From Planctomycetota bacterium (lineage in GTDB: Bacteria > Planctomycetota > Planctomycetia > Planctomycetales > Planctomycetaceae): a DNA stretch of 13,122 nt. The notes below the pieces were generated by a model that saw only the letters and a program-made list of their open reading frames with translations, had not been told where the DNA came from and searched no databases. The DNA lies in NCBI GenBank assembly GCA_029977045.1, contig JAPOLP010000067.1, positions 1 to 13,122 on the forward strand. Reading direction: 5' to 3'. Each line of letters starts with the position of its first letter. Positions within the stretch are counted from its first letter, which is position 1. The position numbers and the translations under genes were made by a program. Below, in pieces: positions 1-8,013 of the stretch.

Positions 1-1517
1 AGTCGCTGAAGCTGATAAATCCGACAGGCACAGGCTGCCAGCAGCACGGTCATTGCCATACAGCCTGGCACGTGCCAGACAACGTCGGACACGGCATGCA
101 CAACGCTGCCGGCCAGAGACGCCGTCACCGCACACAGAGCGATGGCGGGAGTACTCCGAACCTGCGACAGCCGCAAGCCTCGCAGACACCACCAGACACA
201 GACCAGAACACAGACGGCGGCCAGGCTGAAGCCGACCAGTCCCGTCTCGGTCAGAATCTGCAGATAGCTGCTCTCCGCGTGCCCGTATTCCTTCTCAACA
301 AACGACAGATCGAGATAACGCGGCGTCACATAACGGTGGCTGCCGATCCCCGTACCAAGAATCGGGAACTCGTTGAAGACCTTGAGATTCGCTTCCCAGA
401 TCGTGAGCCGCCCGTTGTCACTCCAGAAGTCGAGACGGTCGACCAGGCGTGTCAGCTGCCGCGAATTCAGCAGCATGAGAATCAGGCCTGACGTCACCCC
501 CGCCGCCGACAGAACTCCAAACTGACGAGCCGTAATCGCCTGCTTGCGATACAGCAGAAAAAAGAGAACTCCGCACGCAACTGCCGCCGAGACAAAGGCT
601 CCCCGCGACCGAGCGGCCAGCACGCCGACCATGACAAATGCCAGGCCGGCCATACACAGAGCCGTCTGCAATGTGAGATGAATCCGGGAATCGTACTCAC
701 TGCCAACGCGGCGGAACTTCTGCTGCTGCAGCTCCCGCATTTCGTTGAGCGTCAGAGTCAACGCCGCCACCAGCGGACCGATGCTCAAAGCCATGAACTG
801 GCCGAAGTGGTTCTTGTTGAGAAACCCGCCCTTGGCCGCGTCGAGTGTCGAACCCTGCGGATGCTCAACCACCCAGAAGTAGCGATCGTTTGAGAAGACG
901 TACTGTGCGAGCCCGAAGGCCGCCATCGCAGCACCCCCAAGCCCGACCCAGCGGAGCAGCCTCGTCGCGTCGTCGATTTGCCGGATCCGCTGTGCCACGA
1001 CCAGAAACAGCAGCACGTAGGAAACGCCCAGCGTCAGGCCGACACGGGACTCGTAAACCGTCAGAGAGATGTGCGACCAACGACCTCCCAGAAGCTGGCT
1101 GCCGGTTTCCGTCTCACGGATCGGAAGCAGGTCCGCGAGCGCCGGCGAGATCGAACTGAGAACCGAATGCGGCAGACTGACAATCTGCACGAGCGCCACT
1201 GCGGGAATCGCCAGCAGCAGGATTCCAACGCGAGTACGCACCCAGCGGGCGTCGTCACACGTCAGTAGCCAGCAGGCGAGACTCAGAGCCGCCCAGAACG
1301 CCCCGAGGACGAGCAGCGATTCTCCGATTGCGTGCCGGCCTCCGAAGGCAAACGGCACGGCAAGTACGGCGATCAGCAACCCGGCATCGACAGACCTCAG
1401 CCACAGCGGCGTTGGACCGTGGTATGCTGGCAGGGCCATTGCTGCTGGCGTCGAGTGGTGCTCCCGTTGCCCGGAAGATCGATGCTGCCGATGGCGGTGA
1501 TGATGTCTGCCCGGCAT
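1..1517 (-). CDS. O-antigen polymerase/ligase family membrane protein (Wzy/WaaL type), 3' end beyond the left edge
   Basis: This is an integral inner-membrane protein that would polymerise or ligate undecaprenyl-linked glycan repeat units on the periplasmic side. The frame is open for 505 codons from the ATG at 1517 to the window edge, so the C-terminus is missing. I count roughly 11 hydrophobic segments. Family-like motifs are NKNHFG in the middle, ARSRGAF before a helix, and a Wzy_C-type block: GRLTIWEANLKVF (about residues 369-381), FPILGTGIGSHRY (384-396), then HAESSYLQILTETGLVGF. The start at 1517 is preceded by GGAAGGA with 8-nt spacing. A second in-frame ATG at 1439 would remove a His/Arg-rich N-terminus. 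It follows the Wzc-like kinase by 62 bp on the same strand, which supports polymerase duty in exopolysaccharide assembly. Sequence alone does not separate Wzy from WaaL. Confidence 0.85.
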   Translation of the reverse strand, partial: MPGRHHHRHRQHRSSGQREHHSTPAAMALPAYHGPTPLWLRSVDAGLLIAVLAVPFAFGGRHAIGESLLVLGAFWAALSLACWLLTCDDARWVRTRVGILLLAIPAVALVQIVSLPHSVLSSISPALADLLPIRETETGSQLLGGRWSHISLTVYESRVGLTLGVSYVLLFLVVAQRIRQIDDATRLLRWVGLGGAAMAAFGLAQYVFSNDRYFWVVEHPQGSTLDAAKGGFLNKNHFGQFMALSIGPLVAALTLTLNEMRELQQQKFRRVGSEYDSRIHLTLQTALCMAGLAFVMVGVLAARSRGAFVSAAVACGVLFFLLYRKQAITARQFGVLSAAGVTSGLILMLLNSRQLTRLVDRLDFWSDNGRLTIWEANLKVFNEFPILGTGIGSHRYVTPRYLDLSFVEKEYGHAESSYLQILTETGLVGFSLAAVCVLVCVWWCLRGLRLSQVRSTPAIALCAVTASLAGSVVHAVSDVVWHVPGCMAMTVLLAACACRIYQLQR

Positions 1518-1525
1518 GGGACTCG

Positions 1526-1532
1526 TCCTTCC
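1526..1532 (-). promoter_or_regulatory. Ribosome binding site supporting the start at 1517
   Basis: On the minus strand the sequence reads GGAAGGA, 8 nt upstream of the ATG at 1517. It favours this start over the downstream in-frame ATG at 1439, which has no comparable site. The site lies in the 62-bp spacer behind the kinase gene. Confidence 0.55.
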
Positions 1533-1579
1533 GTTCGCTCCGGAACTCTCCAGTCAAGCGGTAGCGAGAGAAGCCTCAA

Positions 1580-3913
1580 TCAGGCCGCACGGCGGACGCC
1601 CGGCATCTCTGCCGCGTGCTCGTCGGCTTCCTCGTCATCACGGTCGTGGCCGTATCCGTAACCACTTCCGTAGCCATATCCATAACCGTAGCCATACCCG
1701 TAACCGTAGTAGTCACCGCCCGCTTCGCCGGTGATCCGGTTGACGACAATTCCGAGCAGGTTGACGTCGACAGCCTGCAGCGACTCAACAGCTCGAATCA
1801 GCATCTTGCGGCGGTTCTTGTCCGGCCGCATGACCATCACAACACCGTCGACCATGCGACCGATGATGGCCGGGTCGGCGACGGCCAGAATCGGCGGAGC
1901 GTCGACGATGATCTGGTCATAAACCGTTTCCGCCCAGGCCAGCAGTTCCGAGAACCGCGGACTGGAGAGCAATTCAGCAGGATTGATCGGTCGCGACCCC
2001 GACGAGATGAAGTCGAGATTCGGCACGACTCCGGTCGTCAGGTGCGCCACCGCACTCTCTTCGATGGGAGCATCGTCCCGCAGGACGTGCGAGAGACCTT
2101 TGGGGCCTCGGAGATTCAGTAGCGTCGACATTCCCGGTCGCCGCATGTCGGCATCGATCAGCAGCGTTCGCTTGCCGCTCTGAGCGAACGCGACCGACAG
2201 GTTGGCCATGACCGTCGTTTTGCCGTCGCTCGGCTCGGAACTCGTAACCATGATCCGCTGCGTCGAGCCTTCGGCGAACGAGATCGACGTGCGGAGCGTT
2301 CGGAACGCCTCGGTCTCGACACTGTTGGGCCGCGTGTAAGTCTGGATGGTCTCAACACCTTCACCGCCGATTTCTTCCATCTGACGGACCATCGCGAGGA
2401 CCGGGACACCGAGTTGAATGCGAACTTCCTCGGGTGACCGGAAGCGATCGTCCATCATGTCGAGCACGTAAATACTCGCCAGTCCCAGGAAGACGCCCAG
2501 GAACATCGCGATCACAGCGGTCAGAAGAAGCTTTGGAGTCGACGGAGCGACGGGCACTTTCGGGGGCTCGGAGACTCGCGCCTGAAGCTCGCTTGTCATG
2601 ATCTGGCTCAGGTGCGCCCCCATCTCCAGCAGTGAGTCATAGCGTTTCTGTCGGTTCGCGAGCTTGGTTTCAACGTCATGCAAGAGCTGTCGCGGGACGT
2701 CCATGCGGTCGTAGGCCTGCTGTTCCGACGCGTGACGGGCACTGACGTCCTCATACTCTGATTGGGCCTGCAGCAGTCGCTGCTGGGCGAAGCTTGTCAG
2801 AATGCTGGCCAGCTGTTTCGACTTGATCTCCTCTCGCTGCTGAATTCGCAACCGGTCGGTGTACTCGATGTGCTCACGGTAGAAATTAATCTCCCGGACC
2901 AGGTCGGTAATGGCCGGATGCCGGTCACCATAGACTTCACGCTTGGCCTGAAGGTCGTTCTGAAGCGTCAGATAGTGCTGCACGAGCCGCGACCGCTCAG
3001 CTGATTCCTGCGGACTCATGCCGAACTCATTCTGAATCAACTCCCTGCCCAGAAACTGCTCCGCCTGCAGAGCAAACGGCAGCAGGCTCTGTCCGCTTTC
3101 GATCGCCAGAGCAACCGCCTGCCGGAATGACCCTGCACTCCTCACGGCAGCTTCTGCTCGCGACAACTGCTCCTGAAGATCGATAATTCGTTTCGCGATC
3201 AGACTGATAGTGGTGCCATCGGTTGTCGCCAGCTGGCCGAGCTGGTCACTCAGTTCCGCACGTTTCCGTTCCAGAGATTCCAGTTCACTCTCCAGCTCCA
3301 CCTGCTCGGTCATGAGGCGGTCGAGATCCTTGCGAGCTGTGCTTTCCGCCGTGTCATTCGCAAAGGCGAGATACGCATTAACCACCGCCTGCACGACCGC
3401 CTGAGCCGTTTCCGGGTGCCGGGACCGATAGCGGATATCGATCAGGCTGGTCAGTCGGTCGGAACCAACTCGCAGGTTCTGAGCCAGAAGAGCTGGCCAG
3501 GCCTTCTGCGGCTTGCCCTCGAAGTCAATGTGATGGTCTGGACCAAGCAGCTTGACCGCTTCTTCCAGCACAGCCCCCTGCTTGATCAGTTCAACCTGGG
3601 TTGGGAGAAGACTGAGCAGCGAACGCGTATCTCCGCCTGCCGAGTTGCCGTTAGCACTGCTGCCAGCTGCGCGGATGACGTAGATCGAGGCCGACGAGTC
3701 GTACAGTCGCGGAGCAACCGCGTAGTAGATCGCACCGCCGACGCAGGCAATCATCAGCCACGCAAACATGATCCCTTTCCGCATCTGAACGAGATGCAGA
3801 AACCGAAAAACGGCGGAGATAACATTGGACGAACTGCCGCCGCTGCTCCCAGCGCCCGACGACGTCACAATGTCGGCTCCGATCGGATCGCGGTGAGGAT
3901 TGACGGTGGTCAT
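1580..3913 (-). CDS. Wzc/CapB-type polysaccharide chain-length regulator fused to a bacterial tyrosine autokinase
   Basis: This inner-membrane co-polymerase would control chain length and drive export of exopolysaccharide through cycles of autophosphorylation. Counting from the ATG at 3913 (777 aa), there is a Wzz-type N-terminal region with a membrane helix near 48-66. A long periplasmic coiled-coil region follows, then a second helix near 462-484. The cytoplasmic BY-kinase domain has the ExxRxxR motif EAFRTLR (535-541), Walker A SSEPSDGKTT (558-567), Walker A' LLIDADMRRPG (584-594) and Walker B QIIVDAPP (667-674). The C-terminus carries ten tyrosines in Tyr-Gly repeats (735-755) followed by an acidic stretch, the expected autophosphorylation cluster. 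A GTG 42 nt upstream (3955) could add 14 residues. Neither start has a clear ribosome binding site, and I prefer ATG. It lies between the Wza-like and Wzy-like genes on the same strand. Confidence 0.93.
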   Translation of the reverse strand: MTTVNPHRDPIGADIVTSSGAGSSGGSSSNVISAVFRFLHLVQMRKGIMFAWLMIACVGGAIYYAVAPRLYDSSASIYVIRAAGSSANGNSAGGDTRSLLSLLPTQVELIKQGAVLEEAVKLLGPDHHIDFEGKPQKAWPALLAQNLRVGSDRLTSLIDIRYRSRHPETAQAVVQAVVNAYLAFANDTAESTARKDLDRLMTEQVELESELESLERKRAELSDQLGQLATTDGTTISLIAKRIIDLQEQLSRAEAAVRSAGSFRQAVALAIESGQSLLPFALQAEQFLGRELIQNEFGMSPQESAERSRLVQHYLTLQNDLQAKREVYGDRHPAITDLVREINFYREHIEYTDRLRIQQREEIKSKQLASILTSFAQQRLLQAQSEYEDVSARHASEQQAYDRMDVPRQLLHDVETKLANRQKRYDSLLEMGAHLSQIMTSELQARVSEPPKVPVAPSTPKLLLTAVIAMFLGVFLGLASIYVLDMMDDRFRSPEEVRIQLGVPVLAMVRQMEEIGGEGVETIQTYTRPNSVETEAFRTLRTSISFAEGSTQRIMVTSSEPSDGKTTVMANLSVAFAQSGKRTLLIDADMRRPGMSTLLNLRGPKGLSHVLRDDAPIEESAVAHLTTGVVPNLDFISSGSRPINPAELLSSPRFSELLAWAETVYDQIIVDAPPILAVADPAIIGRMVDGVVMVMRPDKNRRKMLIRAVESLQAVDVNLLGIVVNRITGEAGGDYYGYGYGYGYGYGYGSGYGYGHDRDDEEADEHAAEMPGVRRAA
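1649..1711 (-). repeat. Tyr-Gly codon repeat forming the kinase tyrosine tail
   Basis: The 63-bp stretch encodes an almost pure Tyr-Gly repeat, opening with Tyr-Tyr and broken once by Ser. Both TAC and TAT are used for Tyr and all of GGT, GGG, GGC and GGA for Gly. The repeat is therefore strict in protein but not in DNA. That pattern suggests selection for the peptide rather than fresh replication slippage. In BY-kinases such a tail is the autophosphorylation cluster. Confidence 0.8.
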
Positions 3914-3988
3914 AAACAGTAACTCGTCGGAATGTTCAATGAGGTCATGCAGCACAAGATGACGAGGGATGCAACTGCCGGCCAGGCA

Positions 3989-5125
3989 TCAGGGGATCAA
4001 TGGATTCAGACTCGCTCCTACGCGGACCATCTGCAGAATTTCCATCATCACCGTCGCCGGCGTATGTTCGATGCTGACATAGTCACCTGGCGCCAGCAGA
4101 AGATTGTGGGCCTCGTCGTGCTTGGCCTTGCGAATACTGGCCTGAATCACAGCCGGCTGCCCGGAAGCTGGAGAGGCACGCTGGATGAACACCTTGTCGG
4201 CAACCTGCGTTGACGGGCCGCCCGCCAGCGCGATTGCTTCGAGTAGTCGAAACTCCTCGTCATCCAACGGAAAAATCTGCCGTCCAGACTTCTTGACGAG
4301 ACCGTCAACATAGATCGCATCCGGGTTACGCCGTTCGATATGCACGCTGCCGCCGTCAGCGATGAAGTAGCCGTCGCGACCTTCCTTGACTGCCGAGATC
4401 AGGTCGACACTGGCCTGGCGAGGCGCTCGCGTCTGGGCGTAGCCGGCCTGGGCGACTCCGCCTGCCGGATTCGATGCGATTGATTCGTTGAGCAACTCGT
4501 CACGAGTCACAACGTTCTGGATGTCAACGTTCGTGCCAGCATCCGGAGCCAGGTTGCCTGCATAGAAGATAGCCGAGATAAGATTGCACTCTGCGGCAGG
4601 AATCTCGTACCAGCCTGGTTTCTTGACGGCCCCTGAAACGAGAATTTTGTTGACCTTTCGCTCCTTCATCGTGACGGTGATGTGCGGAGCCCGGTACATG
4701 CCGCGTTCGATACTGGCCTGCGTAATTACAGCCTCGGCTTCAACCAGCTTCAAACCAGCCAGCTGGAGCGTCCCAATCTCTGACAGGTTTGCGGTTCCGT
4801 CATCCTGAACGCGAACGGTGTAACGGAACGCTTCCCGCGAATTCAGGCTGGGCAGCAGGTTGACTTCCAGAACGTCAAGCTTGCCGATCATCTGACTGTC
4901 AGACGGACTCCCAACCATCTCCGCGAAGTTCAGCAACTGCGGATTGCTGACTGGCAGGGCAGCCAGTTGATCCGGCAGATGAGACGCCATGTAGTGGTTT
5001 TCGCGAAACATCGCACAGCCGGAAACGCTGGCGACGAGCAACACCAGAGCGACTGACCGGGCGAAGGCGACAAGCTGCCTCGTGGCAACGCGACGTCCGC
5101 TGTCTGTGAGCTGTGTTTCTTCCAT
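3989..5125 (-). CDS. Polysaccharide export lipoprotein (Wza-like, Poly_export/SLBB)
   Basis: This is the outer-membrane export channel component for exopolysaccharide, expected to contact the Wzc-like kinase across the periplasm. The 378-aa protein starts with a basic N-terminus, a hydrophobic stretch (about 25-34) and a lipobox SVSGC with the lipidated Cys at residue 37. A Poly_export-like domain spans about 80-155 and includes TVRVQDDGTANLSEIGTLQLAG. Two SLBB-like units follow, near 160-205 (ILVSGAVKKPGWYEIP) and 270-316 (IYVDGLVKKSGRQIFPLDD, then LLEAIALAGG). The length is close to Wza (about 380 aa). It is the first gene of the minus-strand cluster, 75 bp ahead of the kinase. The ATG at 5125 has only a weak GAG upstream. 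The lipobox position fits this start. Confidence 0.92.
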   Translation of the reverse strand: MEETQLTDSGRRVATRQLVAFARSVALVLLVASVSGCAMFRENHYMASHLPDQLAALPVSNPQLLNFAEMVGSPSDSQMIGKLDVLEVNLLPSLNSREAFRYTVRVQDDGTANLSEIGTLQLAGLKLVEAEAVITQASIERGMYRAPHITVTMKERKVNKILVSGAVKKPGWYEIPAAECNLISAIFYAGNLAPDAGTNVDIQNVVTRDELLNESIASNPAGGVAQAGYAQTRAPRQASVDLISAVKEGRDGYFIADGGSVHIERRNPDAIYVDGLVKKSGRQIFPLDDEEFRLLEAIALAGGPSTQVADKVFIQRASPASGQPAVIQASIRKAKHDEAHNLLLAPGDYVSIEHTPATVMMEILQMVRVGASLNPLIP

Positions 5126-5479
5126 GAAACTCGTAACGGCCTGCCGCGGCGATCAAAGAACGACTGGCAGTGTTGACGGGATGTTGCCGGAATCGGGCGA
5201 CAAAATGTCCTGCGAGGTCTGGCCATCCAGGCCAGTGTGCCCACACAGGGAGCCCACCGATCAGATTGATCAGTGAGGAACCAGTACGGGAACTCGCCGA
5301 AGCCTGTCAATATGGCTTCGGTTCAACGCGGTGCGGTTCACTGTCTTCACACAACGCCGGCCTGCCGAAAGCGAGCTTTGCGGCTCGCTACAGGACCGTC
5401 TTTCACAGGGCTATACTTCGCTGCGGCCCGGCAGGAACCGGGCGGAAACACCTGAATTTCAAGGCGAATGGTCGGCATC
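5126..5479. other. Divergent intergenic region with three perfect inverted repeats
   Basis: This 354-bp stretch separates the minus-strand polysaccharide operon from plus-strand purD and must hold the promoters of both. I see no credible gene in it. It contains three perfect inverted repeats: CTGGCC/GGCCAG at 5219-5224 and 5230-5235 (5-nt loop), CCGAAGCC/GGCTTCGG at 5297-5304 and 5314-5321 (9-nt loop), and AGCGAGC/GCTCGCT at 5370-5376 and 5383-5389 (6-nt loop). None is followed by a T tract, so they do not look like intrinsic terminators. They could be operators or leader hairpins. No known riboswitch is recognised. Confidence 0.6.
5412..5417 (+). promoter_or_regulatory. Possible -10 element for purD
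   Basis: TATACT matches the sigma-70 -10 consensus at five of six positions and lies about 65 bp before the purD ATG. No good -35 hexamer is seen 16-18 bp upstream, where the sequence is near TACAGG. The call is therefore weak. Confidence 0.2.
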
Positions 5480-6763
5480 ATGAACGTTCTTGTGGTTGGT
5501 CAGGGAGGTCGTGAGCACGCTCTGCTGTGGAAGCTCAAGCAGTCCCCGCTGGTTTCCGAGGTTTACTGTGCTCCGGGTAACGCAGGTACGGCGAAGGACG
5601 GAATCAACGTCGACATCGCTGACTCCGACGTCCCCGCTCTGGTCAAATTCGCCAAAGAGAATGAGATCGGGCTGACCGTTGTTGGTCCGGAAGCTCCGCT
5701 GTGTGCCGGCCTGACCGATGCCCTGGAAAAAGCCGGTCTGAAGGTGTTTGGCCCGTCAAAGGCCGCCGCTCAGCTCGAAGGCAGCAAGATCTTCTGCAAG
5801 AAACTGATGCGCAAGGCCGCCGTGCCAACCGCGGACTTCTGGACATTCACGAATGCCGAGCAGGCCGAGCAGTTTCTCAACGAACGCGAAGACGGCCCGA
5901 TCGTCGTGAAAGCCGACGGGCTCGCCGCCGGCAAGGGCGCGATTGTCTGTAAAAACCGTGCCGAGGCGATGGATGCCGTGCGTCGAATGCTCGTCTTCCG
6001 CGAGTTTGGCGACGCCGGCAGGAACGTCCTGATCGAAGAGTGCCTGATCGGACAGGAAGCCAGCATCCTCGCGATCATCGACGGCAACACGATCATCCCG
6101 CTGGAAACTTCGCAGGATCACAAGCGGGCTCACGACGGCGACGAAGGCCCGAATACCGGCGGGATGGGAGCTTACAGTCCGGCTCCGCTGGTCACTCCGG
6201 AACTGATGGACGAGATCCTGCACCGCGTGCTGATCCCGACCGTCCATACGCTGAGCGCCGACGGCATCCGCTTCCGCGGGATTCTGTACGCGGGCATCAT
6301 GATCACCGAAGACGGGCCGGAAGTGCTGGAATACAACGTTCGTTTCGGCGATCCGGAGGCCCAGCCGATCCTGATGCGGCTCAAGACGGACCTGGCGGAA
6401 GTTCTGCTGGCAGCGGCGGAAGGCCGGCTCGATCAGATCGAACCGCTCGACTGGGACGAACGCCCGACGGTCTGCGTCGTCATGGCGTCTGAGGGCTACC
6501 CCGATTCGTACGAGAAGGGAAAGCCGATCTCCGGGTTGGACGCGGCTGGTGAACTGGAAAACGTCAAGGTGTTCCATGCCGGGACAAGGCTGAACGGTTC
6601 GCACGTCGTTAACAACGGCGGTCGCGTGCTGGGCGTGACCGCGATTGGCGATGACTTCTTCGACGCGAAGAAGCGAGCTTACGAAGCCGTCGAACTGATC
6701 AAATGGCCCGGCGGCTGGAATCGGACGGACATTTCGGACAAAGTCAGCCTGTCGCTGCCGTAA
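5480..6763 (+). CDS. purD: Phosphoribosylamine--glycine ligase (GAR synthetase)
   Basis: This cytosolic enzyme catalyses the second step of de novo purine synthesis: 5-phosphoribosylamine + glycine + ATP gives GAR + ADP + Pi. The 427-aa product has the usual length. The N-domain begins MNVLVVGQGGREHALLWKL and includes GNAGT (33-37) and VVGPEAPL (67-74). The ATP-grasp domain has IVVKADGLAAGKGAIV (141-156), a glycine-rich loop near 217-230 ending NTGGMGAY, and the family signature RFGDPEAQ (288-295). The C-domain has FHAGT (365-369) and VLGVTAIG (383-390). An in-frame ATG at 5468 would add four residues and has AAGG only 3 nt away. I prefer 5480 because homologues begin at the MxVLVxGxGGREHA strand. 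No other pur gene is adjacent, so it appears to stand alone beside unrelated genes. Confidence 0.97.
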   Translation: MNVLVVGQGGREHALLWKLKQSPLVSEVYCAPGNAGTAKDGINVDIADSDVPALVKFAKENEIGLTVVGPEAPLCAGLTDALEKAGLKVFGPSKAAAQLEGSKIFCKKLMRKAAVPTADFWTFTNAEQAEQFLNEREDGPIVVKADGLAAGKGAIVCKNRAEAMDAVRRMLVFREFGDAGRNVLIEECLIGQEASILAIIDGNTIIPLETSQDHKRAHDGDEGPNTGGMGAYSPAPLVTPELMDEILHRVLIPTVHTLSADGIRFRGILYAGIMITEDGPEVLEYNVRFGDPEAQPILMRLKTDLAEVLLAAAEGRLDQIEPLDWDERPTVCVVMASEGYPDSYEKGKPISGLDAAGELENVKVFHAGTRLNGSHVVNNGGRVLGVTAIGDDFFDAKKRAYEAVELIKWPGGWNRTDISDKVSLSLP

Positions 6764-6845
6764 TCCGCCAGGAAAAATCAGCGTAGAGCGACTCTGGCCA
6801 ACGCCCAAACAACTCACGAGTCCCATCTGACTACGGAGCCACCGG

Positions 6846-7895
6846 ATGAAGCCGCTGTCGCTAAAGCCACTGTCGCGAACCACTCTGTCCTGCCTGGCGT
6901 TAATCCTGCCGATGCTGACCACTCAACCGGTCGCCGCGCAGAAACAGCAGGTGGGCATTGCAAAGCCTGTCGCTGTGCAGGAAGTCGAAGAGCAGCTGGC
7001 AGTCGATCCGATCGAAAAGGCGAACCAAGAAGAAGCCGAGTTCAAGAAACGGATCGAGAACCGCGTCGTCGAAGAGTTCCACGTTGCCGCGCAGAGCAAG
7101 TTGCTGCTGGAAGTTGAGGAACTGGCTCGCGTCTGCGATCTCGATGCAAAGTCCGTCAAGAAGCTCGAGATTGCCGCAAAAGGCGCCGCGGAGCGCTATA
7201 TCCGGAATCAGGAGCAGCGGCTTCGAGGCCACGTGAGGCTGGATCGGTGGGGAGCGGATACCGAAATCCGAGTCGCCGGCAGGAAAGTCCCGCGGCCCGG
7301 AGAGCCGGAAGAAGAACCTGGGCCCGAACCAAAGCCCAAAGAACCGGAAAAGAAGCCGGAACCAAAGCCGCCCGTTCTTCAGGCAATCGGTCGGCTGTTC
7401 GGTGTGCCGCCGGCACCGCAACCGGTCTTTCGCCCTCAGGTGCAGGACGAGAACGTCGCGAACATCACGGTGGCGGTGCAGCGTTACGGCATGCAGTACC
7501 GCGTCAAACACCGAGGCGGCAGTTCCAGCAGCGGATTCGGTGGTGGCGTCGAGGAACTTAAACGCGAGGCAGTCTGGACTCAGACAATGGCCGCGGTCGT
7601 TACTCCCGAGCAGAAGCAGAAGTACGAACTGGCGATCGAGGCGCGTCGCCAGCGTTTGCGCGACGCCGCGATTGTGTATGCGATGGGCCAGATCGACCTC
7701 GAGCTGCATCTGACCGAGCAGCAGTATTCGCAGCTTCGCGAACTGTTTGAGTCTCGTGTCGAGATCGGAAACTCAGACCCGAACTCAGTTCGCTACGTCG
7801 CCGAACGGCAGATCAAAGAAACTGACATTGGTCTGCTCAAGCCAGTCCTCAGCGACGCTCAACTGAAAGTCTGGGGCGAGTATGCTTCGTGGTAG
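6846..7895 (+). CDS. Secreted protein of unknown function with LTxxQ-like motifs and a Pro/Glu/Lys linker
   Basis: The 349-aa protein has a Sec signal peptide: basic N-terminus, hydrophobic core TLSCLALILPML and likely cleavage after Ala31 (PVAA|Q). It therefore probably acts in the periplasm or outside the cell. An N-terminal helical region (about 50-130) includes CDLDAKSVKKLEIAAKGA. A charged Pro-rich linker follows (148-178), then a Gly/Ser patch (224-234), then a helical C-terminus. Three motifs recall the LTxxQ signature of Spy/CpxP-like proteins: VTPEQ (252-256), LTEQQ (289-293) and LSDAQ (335-339). The layout resembles a secreted family I recall from planctomycete genomes that has no assigned function. 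GGAG at 6835-6838, 7 nt before the ATG, supports the start. It follows purD by 82 bp. I give no biochemical role. Confidence 0.82.
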   Translation: MKPLSLKPLSRTTLSCLALILPMLTTQPVAAQKQQVGIAKPVAVQEVEEQLAVDPIEKANQEEAEFKKRIENRVVEEFHVAAQSKLLLEVEELARVCDLDAKSVKKLEIAAKGAAERYIRNQEQRLRGHVRLDRWGADTEIRVAGRKVPRPGEPEEEPGPEPKPKEPEKKPEPKPPVLQAIGRLFGVPPAPQPVFRPQVQDENVANITVAVQRYGMQYRVKHRGGSSSSGFGGGVEELKREAVWTQTMAAVVTPEQKQKYELAIEARRQRLRDAAIVYAMGQIDLELHLTEQQYSQLRELFESRVEIGNSDPNSVRYVAERQIKETDIGLLKPVLSDAQLKVWGEYASW

Positions 7896-7910
7896 CTGGC
7901 ACGCTCCCTA

Positions 7911-7999
7911 TGTTTAACCGCAAGCCGCAGGCGTGCGCGTTCTGGCGACAAAACGTCTGATCAACTGATGCACGCACGCCTGCGGCTTGCGGTTAAACA
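7911..7999. repeat. 27-bp perfect inverted repeat, REP/BIME- or MITE-like
   Basis: The left arm at 7911-7937 begins TGTTTAACCGCAAGCCGCAG. The right arm at 7973-7999 is its exact reverse complement and ends GCGGTTAAACA. They enclose a 35-nt loop. The repeat begins 15 bp after the stop of the secreted-protein gene and ends two bases before the ribosome binding site of the crotonase gene. No flanking target-site duplication is visible and there is no T tract. It could be a dispersed palindromic element, a transcript-stabilising or terminating hairpin, or a regulator of the downstream start. Only one copy is in this window. Confidence 0.85.
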
Positions 8000-8001
8000 A
8001 T

Positions 8002-8005
8002 GAGG
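8002..8005 (+). promoter_or_regulatory. Ribosome binding site for the crotonase gene
   Basis: GAGG lies 8 nt before the ATG at 8014. It favours this ATG over the upstream in-frame TTG at 7987, which sits inside the right arm of the inverted repeat. The site is two bases away from the stem and could be affected by its folding. Confidence 0.5.
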
Positions 8006-8013
8006 CCCTACCC

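Noticed and set aside
1649..1711. Tandem DNA repeat from replication slippage
   Set aside because: The codons for Tyr and Gly vary along the tract, so the DNA is not a clean tandem repeat. The regularity is in the peptide.
5170..5514. Plus-strand frame across the divergent intergenic region into purD
   Set aside because: It overlaps the purD start in another frame, contains the inverted repeats and has no protein-like pattern or ribosome binding site.
5756..6922. Minus-strand open frame of 388 codons opposite purD
   Set aside because: purD is unambiguous here. The antisense translation is low in family-like motifs and also runs into the start of the next gene.
6900..7709. Minus-strand open frame opposite the secreted-protein gene
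   Set aside because: The plus-strand protein has a signal peptide and a ribosome binding site. The antisense frame is a compositional mirror of it.
7911..7999. Inverted repeat read as an intrinsic terminator
   Set aside because: The 35-nt loop is large and no U-run follows the right arm. Calling it a repeat is safer, although it may still affect transcription.
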